Part shown: positions 8,556-14,756 of the stretch, one piece after another
How positions within the stretch are numbered: position 1 is the stretch's first letter
Layout: every line of letters begins with the position of its first letter
From: Thermoplasmata archaeon
Lineage (GTDB): Archaea; Thermoplasmatota; Penumbrarchaeia; JAEHCK01
Direction: 5' to 3'
DNA length: 35,659 nt
NCBI GenBank assembly: GCA_020696345.1
Contig: JAEHCK010000039.1
Location: 1-35,659, forward strand
Notes under the pieces: generated by a model
The model's input: only the letters and a program-made list of their open reading frames with translations
What the model was told of the DNA's origin: nothing
The model's database searches: none
Position numbers and translations under genes: made by a program

Positions 8556-8930
8556 GTGTTAAAATATAAAACGGAATTGGAAAAATATAATTTTGATAAT
8601 TTCGTTGATTTCATTAAAGATTTAAGACATTATTCACAACATAGAAGTATACTACCAATAACTACTACTATGGTAATAGGATCATCAAATTCAATTTCTG
8701 AAAGGGAACCTTTAAAACAAAGATTGCTCTTGAAAAAAAAATATTTATTAGAATGGAGGGGATTGAGTGAAAAATCTAAAAACCTATTAGAAAATTATCC
8801 AGATACAATAGAATTAAAAGATATTTTTAATAAATATCAAAAATTTATTGTAGATTTTTATAAATGGATATATTTAGAGACTATAAATTTATATAAAAAA
8901 GAAATTAATGAATTTAATAAAATTAATTAA
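8556..8930 (+). CDS. Orphan AT-rich ORF, hypothetical
   Basis: A 124-residue frame with GTG start and TAA stop, rich in Lys, Asn, Ile and Leu and much more AT-rich than neighbouring genes. It is predicted mostly helical. The segment FIKDLRHYSQHRSILP resembles the LRN...H...P motif of HEPN-like or phage-type hypotheticals, but I cannot assign a family. An in-frame stop at 8523 excludes a longer start, and no clear ribosome-binding site precedes GTG 8556. After the TAA the same frame stays open for 75 more codons (next entry). Both points suggest a fragment of a transferred gene. Confidence 0.45.
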   Translation: MLKYKTELEKYNFDNFVDFIKDLRHYSQHRSILPITTTMVIGSSNSISEREPLKQRLLLKKKYLLEWRGLSEKSKNLLENYPDTIELKDIFNKYQKFIVDFYKWIYLETINLYKKEINEFNKIN

Positions 8931-9158
8931 TCAGGAATAACAAACTCCCTCAGCTTCAAATACCTCTGTGAAAAATTTGCAAATAAAGCCAAAGATATAT
9001 CAGAGATCGTCAAGAAGGTCTCCAAGGCCGAAATAGAAAAGACCGTGAATATCTTGAAGGCGGACCGGCTGAAGCGCGAGGCAAAGAGGAAGGAACTGGA
9101 TGCAAAGAGGGCGGAGCGGAAGGCTGAGCAAAAGGAAGAAGTGGAAGCTGAGGCGTGA
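8931..9158 (+). pseudogene. Startless coiled-coil gene tail (copy A)
   Basis: The frame of the preceding ORF continues past its TAA for 75 codons to TGA at 9156-9158, with no ATG, GTG or TTG that would give a sensible start. The peptide has a short hydrophobic start (SFKYLCEKFANKAKDISEI) and then a highly charged helix with KREAKRKELDAKRAERK. The last 120 bp (9036-9155) recur, about 80% identical by eye, at 10521-10640. It reads like the C-terminal remnant of a gene whose front was replaced by the AT-rich ORF. The parent family is not recognised. Confidence 0.55.
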
Positions 9159-9178
9159 ATATTTTTGCATTACACTCC

Positions 9179-9206
9179 CCATTGTCCACCGCAGGCTGAC
9201 GAGGGG
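9179..9206 (+). repeat. 28-bp direct repeat, left copy
   Basis: The 28-bp sequence starting CCATTGTCCACCGCAGG and ending GACGAGGGG is identical at 9179-9206 and 10309-10336. The two copies bracket the toxin-antitoxin pair, 1130 bp apart. They might be target-site or recombination scars, or parts of a dispersed repeat. Confidence 0.88.
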
Positions 9207-9389
9207 TAAGAATAATTTTATTAACGTTATTATTAAGATTAATTATTGATTAATTATTAATGAATTAATCAAATTTCTTTTTGTTTACTTTTTCTTTTGA
9301 ATTTAAAAGTTTATGAAATGGGGTGTTTTTATAAAACTACCCATAAATATTAAATAATACGGGCCATATATCTATAAATGAGGGATTAT

Positions 9390-9638
9390 ATGGCTGTGGT
9401 TTCAATTTCTCCAAGATATAGGATTACAATTCCAAAAGAAATTAGAGATGAAACAAATCTTAAAGTTGGAGATAAAATTTCATTTCTTAGAAAGGGCGAC
9501 GAAATTATAATTTTTAAGGTACCAGAAAAACCATTATTAAGAATGGCTGGGTCTTTGAAAACAAAGAAAAATATAAGAAAAATATTACAAGAATTAAAAC
9601 AAGAGGATAGAGAAGCTGAAAAACATCGGGTGAGTTAA
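9390..9638 (+). CDS. AbrB/MazE/SpoVT-type antitoxin (VapB-like)
   Basis: The protein has a swapped-hairpin AbrB DNA-binding domain at its start (VSISPRYRITIPKEIRDETNLKVGDKISFL), a second strand region, and a basic/acidic C-terminal helix of the sort that wraps the toxin. I prefer ATG 9390 because GAGGGAT lies just upstream; ATG 9378 is in frame and possible if the transcript is leaderless. The toxin gene follows immediately: its TTG abuts this gene's TAA. By family knowledge the antitoxin neutralises the PIN toxin and represses the operon. Confidence 0.85.
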   Translation: MAVVSISPRYRITIPKEIRDETNLKVGDKISFLRKGDEIIIFKVPEKPLLRMAGSLKTKKNIRKILQELKQEDREAEKHRVS

Positions 9639-10052
9639 TTGGCAAGGTATTGTATTGATGCAACCGCTTTGGTTATATATATCAATGAAGAAAAACCAGG
9701 AAAAGACATCCAAAAAATAATGAAAGAAATTGAAACTGATAAAAGTTCTGGCTTTATGTCGAGTGTCAATCTTGCTGAATTTCATCGAGCAATGACAAGA
9801 ATTTTCTCCGAGGATAAAGCAGATAAATATGTTATATGGCTTAAAGAATCAAAAATTATTATTATTCCACCATCATTAGAAATTGCAATATTAGCTTCTG
9901 TAAAAAAGCAAAAATATGCTTCTGCAAAAGAACCATTTGCTTGGGGAGATGCATTTTGTCTCGCTACTGGTATTGAATATGATGCAGATTTCATAATTAC
10001 AGATGACCCCGAGTTTGAAAAAGTAAAAGAAATTCCAATAATTTTTATTTAA
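9639..10052 (+). CDS. vapC: PIN-domain ribonuclease toxin (VapC)
   Basis: The 137-residue PIN domain has its acidic metal site intact: D7 (YCIDATALV), E47 (SVNLAEF), D104 (AWGDAFCLAT) and D122/D123 (IITDDPEF). VapC toxins are Mg-dependent ribonucleases that cleave tRNA, rRNA or mRNA. The start is TTG 9639, directly after the antitoxin stop, with GGGTGAG inside the antitoxin's last codons at the usual spacing. The AT-rich base composition matches the antitoxin and the ORF at 8556 but not the GC-richer core genes, consistent with transfer. Confidence 0.9.
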   Translation: MARYCIDATALVIYINEEKPGKDIQKIMKEIETDKSSGFMSSVNLAEFHRAMTRIFSEDKADKYVIWLKESKIIIIPPSLEIAILASVKKQKYASAKEPFAWGDAFCLATGIEYDADFIITDDPEFEKVKEIPIIFI

Positions 10053-10148
10053 ACAACATAATCCAGCTCGTTCTTTTATTCAAGCGTTTGCGCATTAAGA
10101 AACGAATAGTAGGTGTATCCGCAGGCACGGAGGGTGGGGGAATGAAGT

Positions 10149-10311
10149 TGGTGGTGGATTAGTCGGCGCCGCCGAAGGATTACGAGCCTTCGGTCGCATA
10201 ATTCATCAAGAATTCAGTTTTGCGAGGGTGTTTTCATCCATCAATATCTAAACCGAAAACACCCCAAGCAGTGAGCCAGACGCGGGCTCACGCCGACACC
10301 CGAACCCACCA
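10149..10311. other. Candidate structured RNA or palindromic element (nested helices)
   Basis: Five helices nest without conflict: 10152-10157 with 10306-10311 (TGGTGG/CCACCA); 10162-10168 with 10291-10297 (GTCGGCG/CGCCGAC); and, inside these, hairpins 10172-10178/10187-10193 (CCGAAGG/CCTTCGG), 10226-10235/10255-10264 (GGGTGTTTTC/GAAAACACCC) and 10272-10277/10285-10290 (TGAGCC/GGCTCA). The closing stem plus three arms make a four-way junction. The region is GC-richer than its AT-rich flanks and holds no credible ORF. The right edge runs into the second 28-bp direct repeat. It could be a non-coding RNA, part of a mobile element, or a decayed gene. Confidence 0.45.
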
Positions 10312-10336
10312 TTGTCCACCGCAGGCTGACGAGGGG
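10309..10336 (+). repeat. 28-bp direct repeat, right copy
   Basis: This copy is identical to 9179-9206. Downstream of both copies the AT-rich sequence is loosely similar (AATAATT, TTATTA, then a T-rich TTCTTTTT run). A degenerate relative (CCGCAGGCACGGAGGG) lies at about 10121-10136, inside the same spacer. Confidence 0.88.
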
Positions 10337-10505
10337 CAGGCATAATTACGTTATTATGTTCTTTTTCTGTTACTCTTTTTCTTAAAAGTCTTTAAAGAGT
10401 TCCAATTGTTATTTATACAGTTAAATTCATTTCAAATATAATAAAAATGTAAGGAATAATCGAACACTAAACAAATCAGTGCCGAATACGACGAGGGGAG
10501 GGGGG

Positions 10506-10739
10506 ATGGGGTACGAAACCGACAAGACCGTGAAGATCTTGAAGGCGCACCGGGAGAAGCGTGAGGCAAAGAGAAGGGAGCTGGATGCTAAGCGGGCAGA
10601 GCGGAAGATGGCTGAGAAGGAAGGAGTGGGTGCTGAGGTGTCGCTTACGGTCAAATTCGAAATACTAAATCCGAAACAAATACCAATAACTAAATTCCAA
10701 ATCAAAAACCGTTTGGGTCATTGGATAATTGAATATTGA
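10506..10739 (+). CDS. Small coiled-coil ORF (copy B of the gene tail), doubtful
   Basis: ATG 10506 follows a G-rich run (GGGGAGGGGGG). The first ~45 codons encode a charged helix KREAKRRELDAKRAERK related to the startless tail at 9036-9155. The last ~30 codons (FEILNPKQIPITKFQIKN...) lie in low-complexity AT-rich DNA that looks like an intergenic repeat translated by chance. So this is probably a gene tail fused to non-coding sequence rather than a working gene. A GTG start at 10479 is also in frame. Confidence 0.35.
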   Translation: MGYETDKTVKILKAHREKREAKRRELDAKRAERKMAEKEGVGAEVSLTVKFEILNPKQIPITKFQIKNRLGHWIIEY

Positions 10740-10780
10740 TTATTATTTGGTTATTGGAGCTTGTATCTTGGTGTTTGACC
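10650..10780. repeat. AT-rich degenerate intergenic repeat
   Basis: The stretch runs AAATTCGAAATACTAAAT..., with repeated variants of AAATTCCAAAT and ATTGGATAATTGAATATTG. It resembles the fuzzy AATTCCAAAT-type intergenic repeats common in many anaerobe genomes. A similar short run (CAATATCCAATATCCAATTT) lies at about 17147-17166. Confidence 0.4.
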
Positions 10781-10794
10781 TAAACAAGTCCAAA

Positions 10795-11103
10795 CTAAAA
10801 CTCTCGCCATGTGTACATGCACTTAGCGCACCTATATATTCGAGTTGATGGTTCATCGGCTGCACGCGTTTGACGGATCACATACGCAGCTTCGTTATGA
10901 CCGCATTTCGGGCATTCGGCCTTGGTTCGTGGTAATGTATCCATATCACCGTATAGGATCAGGGTTTCACGTTCGATCGCACCTTCGCGGATCTTTTCCA
11001 CTTCGACATCCGCTTTTGGTTTTTCGAACTCACATTCACGACAAACCATTTTATCTTCTACGGGATATAATAGACTTTTACATTTGGGACAAAATAGACT
11101 CGT
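10795..11103 (-). CDS. Transcription factor S (TFIIS/RPB9-like), ACG start candidate
   Basis: The C-terminal zinc ribbon (C64, C67, C92, C95) has the catalytic acidic tip RAADEPSTRIY (D83, E84) that stimulates RNA cleavage by backtracked RNA polymerase. The N-terminal ribbon (C5, C8, C21, C24: FCPKCKSLLYPVEDKMVCREC) is present only if translation starts upstream of ATG 11049, which would cut the ribbon in half. No ATG, GTG or TTG exists between the upstream in-frame stop and C5. GGAGG at 11112-11116 points, at 8 nt, to ACG at 11101-11103, giving 102 residues, the normal TFS length. Either ACG is used or the true base is T. The gene follows larC so closely that its ribosome-binding site lies just after larC's stop. 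Confidence 0.85.
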   Translation of the reverse strand, partial: TSLFCPKCKSLLYPVEDKMVCRECEFEKPKADVEVEKIREGAIERETLILYGDMDTLPRTKAECPKCGHNEAAYVIRQTRAADEPSTRIYRCAKCMYTWREF

Positions 11104-11111
11104 GCTTTCAG

Positions 11112-11116
11112 CCTCC
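11112..11116 (-). promoter_or_regulatory. Ribosome-binding site deciding the TFS start
   Basis: The minus strand reads GGAGG, 8 nt before ACG at 11103. The same GG-to-start distance is seen before ATG at 4576 and at 35038. It supports translation of the complete N-terminal ribbon. Confidence 0.7.
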
Positions 11117-11126
11117 GATTTTAGGA

Positions 11127-11882
11127 TTAGGCGTATATTACTCTTACTATGTTAATGTAATCCTCAAACACACGTGTTCCCAGACCGTAGCCCGTACGTT
11201 TTGGAGTAATTGGCACATCTAGTATGTATTCAATATATTCAAAGAGAATGTTTTTGATGATCGCCAACCCGGTTGGCGTGGCCAGTTCACCATCGATCGG
11301 ACCAAACCTGAATTGCATATCCTTAAGTATCTCCAGTGAGGCAGGAGCCGGAACAGAAAAATATCCATGCGCACCCTTCCAGATTCCCTGTCCTACCGCA
11401 GTGGGTGTACAAAAGATTTCATCGGAATGTATTTTATTCTCATCATAAAAATATATGAAACCAAGGATATCAATTAATGTATCGGGTGAGCCTGTCTCGT
11501 GCAGATGTAACTTTTCCAAATCACACCGATGGACCTTCATTTCTGCATCGAGTATTGTATCCAAAATCTTTCGTGCAAGCGATCTACTCTTACTTATTCC
11601 GATCTCTTCTATCGCCAGATCAAAATACTCGAGAACAACCGTTGCAGGCACACCATCATTATGGATATGGGGTATATCTTCGAACTTGAAGTTAAGTTTT
11701 TTACCTGCAATACCATAATAAAGATCTTCTTTGATTGTTATATTTGTTTTGGTCCAGACATTCCCAATCGACTCTAATACTTTCACGAACTTTTGTTTCG
11801 GGATCATGTCAAGATCAAGCATTGCTGCTAATAGCATGTCGCCGGAGACACCCATTTGAGTATCGAGTACGTAGATGTTCAA
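11127..11882 (-). CDS. larC: LarC N-terminal domain protein (nickel-pincer cofactor nickel insertion)
   Basis: LarC loads nickel into the pyridinium-bisthiocarboxylate cofactor of lactate racemase-type enzymes, using CTP. Family motifs are clear: LDTQMGVSGDMLLAAMLDL near the start, HRCDLEKLHLHETGSPDTLID (histidine-rich), FCTPTAVGQG, HGYFSVPAPASLEIL and GELATPTGLAI. At 251 residues it corresponds to LarC1; the C-terminal half of full-length LarC (~390-420) is missing, and the next gene is TFS, so it is not simply frameshifted. The frame opens with TTG 11882, only 2 nt after AGGAGG; the codon at the usual 8-nt distance is ATC at 11876. No larA, larB or larE is in the window. Confidence 0.85.
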   Translation of the reverse strand: MNIYVLDTQMGVSGDMLLAAMLDLDMIPKQKFVKVLESIGNVWTKTNITIKEDLYYGIAGKKLNFKFEDIPHIHNDGVPATVVLEYFDLAIEEIGISKSRSLARKILDTILDAEMKVHRCDLEKLHLHETGSPDTLIDILGFIYFYDENKIHSDEIFCTPTAVGQGIWKGAHGYFSVPAPASLEILKDMQFRFGPIDGELATPTGLAIIKNILFEYIEYILDVPITPKRTGYGLGTRVFEDYINIVRVIYA

Positions 11883-12136
11883 GTCCTCCTGGGTTGTTAG
11901 TTGAAAACTTTCCAGTGGAAATATTTTCGTCTTATTTCATAGTGTTATATTAAATTATATTACTGCATAAGTGTTATTTAAATCCCACTATCAGATAGGA
12001 ACTTTTTACGATATTTTCAAACTATAATGCCAATATAGTTCAATTATATCTCGCAATAAATGCGCAAAACTGCTCTAATATTATACTCCACAGTTAAGTT
12101 CAACGATATGGTGAATAGAGAATAAAAGTGTGCTTC

Positions 12137-12176
12137 ACAAAAATAAGAAAAATCATTGTTGGATTCTTATTTTTGT
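12137..12176. repeat. 13-bp perfect inverted repeat (hairpin)
   Basis: ACAAAAATAAGAA at 12137-12149 pairs with TTCTTATTTTTGT at 12164-12176 across a 14-nt loop. The left arm begins in TGCTTCACAAAA, which is also the start of the 44-bp dispersed element after its A run, so this may be a relic of that family. Confidence 0.8.
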
Positions 12177-12262
12177 TCGAGGGGTAAAAATTCTATATCT
12201 ACTAACATTCCAATTAAAAGAATTTTTTGCACGAAACAATTTTTGAATAAAATTGATGGAAC

Positions 12263-12305
12263 TTAGAATTCCAAAAATAATTCAATGAAAAATATGGAAT
12301 TCTAA
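12263..12305. repeat. 11-bp perfect inverted repeat (hairpin)
   Basis: TTAGAATTCCA at 12263-12273 pairs with TGGAATTCTAA at 12295-12305 around a 21-nt AT-rich loop. A similar GAATTC-centred inverted pair occurs at 22536-22577. Confidence 0.8.
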
Positions 12306-12366
12306 CCTAGGTATGAGTACACTACAATTTTTTCCTAAGATCAATCGTTTGAAGGGAGAGGAAAGA

Positions 12367-12410
12367 GGAAAGAGGGTCGAGATTTTATTGATAAAACCCA
12401 CTTTCCTCTA
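12367..12410 (+). repeat. Palindromic element, copy 1
   Basis: The element begins GGAAAGAGGGTCGA and ends AAAACCCACTTTCCTCTA. Its ends form an 11-bp stem with one mismatch, and TTTTAT/ATAAAA pair in the centre. A close relative lies in the opposite orientation at 14564-14607. Confidence 0.82.
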
Positions 12411-12622
12411 ACGGTACAGATCATATACCCAGAGAAGTGTCCTTTACCCACTTTCCTTAAGATATGATATCTCATTTACTCTCACACCTCAAGCGAACGA
12501 CCAAAGGGAGTTCGCGTACTCTCACCTCACACCTCAATAAGCATTTATTTATCAAATATGGCCGGCAGCTGGTAACTGAAAGATTGAAGAATAAAAAAAA
12601 ATATATCCGAACAAAGAGATCT

Positions 12623-13824
12623 ATGGCTGGCGAAAGAACCTATTTTTAGCCAAAATATATCTTACAAACAAATGGATCCGAAAATTACCATTTAACTTTA
12701 AACTCTACCTGCGTAAGGTATTGGCCAACGAGAAGTTTACAAAGGTCGGAGATAATGTTGTGATCTTGTCGCAAGTGCCGCCATATCCGAGTGTCGCCTT
12801 TGACCGGTATTTCCAGGGCCTAGATCTGACCGCAAAAGGCGGCCATGGGCTTTTAAGTCTGGAGTTCGCAATAACCAATCGATGTAAGTTTAATTGCTGG
12901 CATTGTTCAAATGTGCACCGTCAAGGAAAAGACCTGACACTTGAGGAGCTCTCCAAAGCAATTACCGAGTTTATCGACCATGGTGTAACTTGGGTTGGTC
13001 TCTCTGGCGGCGAACCACTGTTGAGGAAGGATATTGTGGACATTGTTCGCAATATTGGACCTCGTGCCACAGCTGCAATATTAACCACTGGTTATGATCT
13101 AACAAAAAAGACTGCAAAGGCGTTGAGGTCTGCCGGTTTGTTCTCATTTATAATAAGTCTTGACAGTATAGAAAAAGCAAAACATGATAAATTACGTGGA
13201 TTTTCCGGTGCGTATAAAGTTGCATTGAATGCTATTAAGATGTCTCTTAAATACGGATTTTACACGGTTGTTTCTACAGTGGCTACTCATAGTAATGTTA
13301 CCAGCGGCGAGCTCGAAACGCGGGTTAAGTTTTGAAAAGACTTGGGTGTTCATGAAGTTAGGGTCCTGGAACTGGCAGCATCCGGAAGATTACTAACAGA
13401 AAGCTCTAACCTCCTAAAAGATAAAGATCGAGAGATTTTATTCGAACTACATAAAAAGGCCAATGCCGGTTCCGAACTACCACGTGTCATGGTATTTCCA
13501 TACCTCGAACAGCCCGAGTTTCTTGGCTGTACCGGCGGTTTCCACCATATCACCATTGATGCGCAGGGTAATGTCTGTCCATGCCCGTTTACACCGCTCA
13601 GTTTTGGAAATGTGGTTCATGAGCCAGTTGAGGAGGTTTTGGAGAGATTAAAAAAGCATTTCCCAACACCATCATGCAAATGTTTGAATACCGAGTACCT
13701 AAAAAAGATCCGGAATGATTTCGATGGTAAGCTTCCATTATCATACAAAGAATCTGCTGCAATAGTGAAAGAACAACGTTCAAAGGAAATTCCTACTTTT
13801 TATCGCAAGCTTGGCTTGAAATAG
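12623..13824 (+). pseudogene. Radical SAM/SPASM-domain protein, two apparent lesions
   Basis: The gene has the CxxxCxxC cluster motif (CKFNCWHC), GGEPLL, and a C-terminal SPASM-like domain (GCTGGFHHITIDAQGNVCPCPF). TGA at 13333-13335 interrupts the frame between RVKF and KDLGVHEVRVLE; both sides are the same frame and continuous homology is expected. The open frame also runs upstream of the TTG at 12721 with protein-like sequence (KWIRKLPFNFKLYLRKV). Adding one T to the T5 run at 12643-12647 would join it to ATG 12623, giving MAGERTYFLAKIYL. So there is probably one frameshift and one nonsense codon, through decay or assembly error. If intact, about 400 residues, acting as an Fe-S radical enzyme on an unknown substrate, perhaps a peptide or lipid. 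Confidence 0.75.
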
Positions 13825-13870
13825 GGAAAAAATATTAATATTCAATTGCCATTTTTGTATTGGTGATTAT

Positions 13871-14410
13871 TTGAGTCCGGAATATATCATAGATGAAGCA
13901 AAACCGGCGGCCGAGGCTGCACCTGCAGCGGCCGCACCTGCAGCACCAGCATCGGCCGCAACAGCGGCGGCTGCACCGGCAGCTGCGGCAAAACCTGCAA
14001 AAGCTGCACCATCCAAACCCGCTCAGGAAGCCGATCGAACAGAATACACGCCTTATGATATGCCACCTTCGTACCCGCAAACACCACGAAAAGCATTATT
14101 CACAACCGAAAATATACCTTCATTTATGGGACTTGGTCTGCTGATCGGCATCATACTACTATTCGTCGGTACAATGATCACAGCCGGGGGAATGTATGTT
14201 GACGTGGAGTCATTGGATTCGGATGATGCGGACCTTAAGAGAAACCTGTTAGCAAGCGGGGTTTTGATCGACGGCATTGGTCTGTTTTTGGCGGCAATAT
14301 TTATCGTGCTTCCACTTTTACTGGTAAAGAATATTGGAGATAAGCAAAAAACATTTATGATACTCCTTCTCGGGGCGATCATTATAGGATTTTCCCTATT
14401 AGCGATTTAA
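13871..14410 (+). CDS. Ala/Pro-rich membrane protein, unknown function
   Basis: The protein has a short start (SPEYIIDEAKP), an Ala/Pro-rich low-complexity stretch to about residue 55, a Tyr/Pro-rich linker, and three membrane segments: about 86-108 (GLGLLIGIILLFVGTMIT), 136-158 (LIDGIGLFLAAIFIVLPLL) and 165-179. An acidic loop (SLDSDDADLK) separates the first two. The start is TTG 13871, with GGTGAT 7 nt between GG and the codon. It follows the radical SAM gene by 46 bp and may be co-transcribed. The Ala-rich tract is GC-rich against its surroundings because of GCN codons. Confidence 0.7.
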   Translation: MSPEYIIDEAKPAAEAAPAAAAPAAPASAATAAAAPAAAAKPAKAAPSKPAQEADRTEYTPYDMPPSYPQTPRKALFTTENIPSFMGLGLLIGIILLFVGTMITAGGMYVDVESLDSDDADLKRNLLASGVLIDGIGLFLAAIFIVLPLLLVKNIGDKQKTFMILLLGAIIIGFSLLAI

Positions 14411-14708
14411 TAGCACATTTGAAGTTTTGGTTCATCTCACAATTTTCGTAGGGTAATGTGAAAATGATGATTTAACTAGTTATTACTAGATTATTTTAAA
14501 ACTCTAAATCTTAAATAGGAAAGAGGGAAGAGGACGCTTCAAAGCGTTAATAATTCAAAATGCTAGAGGAAAGTGGGTTTTAACGATAATATTTCGACCC
14601 GCTTTCCACTATCCTCCTCCCACTTTCCTAACAAATGATTGTTCCAGTCATTCAAACATTGGATTTTGTTTAGGGTTTAGATATTCGAGCTTCGGATTTT
14701 GTATCATT
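14411..14708. other. Intergenic spacer with palindromic motifs
   Basis: This 298-bp stretch holds the second palindromic element (14564-14607), further copies of GGAAAGAGGG (about 14518-14527) and CCCACTTTCC (14619-14628), and a small ACGCTT/AAGCGT hairpin near 14534-14547. No gene is apparent. Confidence 0.65.
14564..14607 (-). repeat. Palindromic element, copy 2 (inverted)
   Basis: Read on the minus strand it matches 12367-12410 closely, sharing GGGTCGA, a TATT core and AAAACCCACTTTCCTCTA. The two copies face opposite ways around the radical SAM gene and the Ala-rich membrane protein gene, 2.2 kb apart. Confidence 0.82.
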
Positions 14709-14756
14709 AGAGAGAATTTCACGACCACCAGTCAATAGACTGGTGAAATTCTCTCT
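14709..14756 (-). terminator. Long two-stage hairpin directly after the RACo gene stop
   Basis: AGAGAGAATTT (14709-14719) pairs with AAATTCTCTCT (14746-14756). Inside, CACCAGTC (14726-14733) pairs with GACTGGTG (14738-14745) around AATA, leaving only a 6-nt bulge. It abuts the stop codon of the minus-strand gene. A terminator or 3'-end stabilising role is likely but inferred. Confidence 0.7.

Larger units (their letters stand above)
11883..12622. other. 740-bp hairpin-rich intergenic spacer
   Basis: No convincing gene. The spacer holds perfect inverted repeats at 12137-12149/12164-12176 and 12263-12273/12295-12305, the palindromic element at 12367-12410, a further CCCACTTTCC at about 12449-12458, a GCGAAC/GTTCGC hairpin near 12493-12516, and repeated CTCACACCTCAA (near 12480 and 12526). 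It separates larC (minus) from the radical SAM gene (plus), so promoters for both must lie here. Confidence 0.65.

Noticed and set aside
8556..8930. Second toxin (HEPN) for the TA island
   Set aside because: Only a loose LRHY...H...P resemblance is visible, the RxxxxH catalytic motif of HEPN nucleases is not clearly formed, and the ORF lacks a start signal.
10162..10298. Cloverleaf-like fold suggesting a tRNA or intron-bearing tRNA
   Set aside because: The acceptor-like 7-bp stem and following A are present, but there is no TTCRANY T-loop, no D-loop GG pattern, and the arm lengths (7 bp with 8-nt loop, 10 bp with 19-nt loop) do not fit a tRNA.
10795..11130. A hidden LarC C-terminal half reached by programmed frameshift
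   Set aside because: The sequence directly after the LarC1 stop encodes the TFS zinc ribbons in all of the next 300 bp.
12464..12649. 61-residue plus-strand ORF before the radical SAM gene
   Set aside because: It is Ser/Thr/Lys-rich without a domain, overlaps hairpin DNA, and its last codons are better explained as the true N terminus (MAGERTYF) of the radical SAM gene in the same frame.
13333..13335. In-frame TGA as selenocysteine or reassigned tryptophan
   Set aside because: The position is not a conserved Sec/Cys site in radical SAM proteins, TGA ends eS19 and other genes at natural ends, and the formate dehydrogenase uses cysteine. A mutation or sequence error is simpler.
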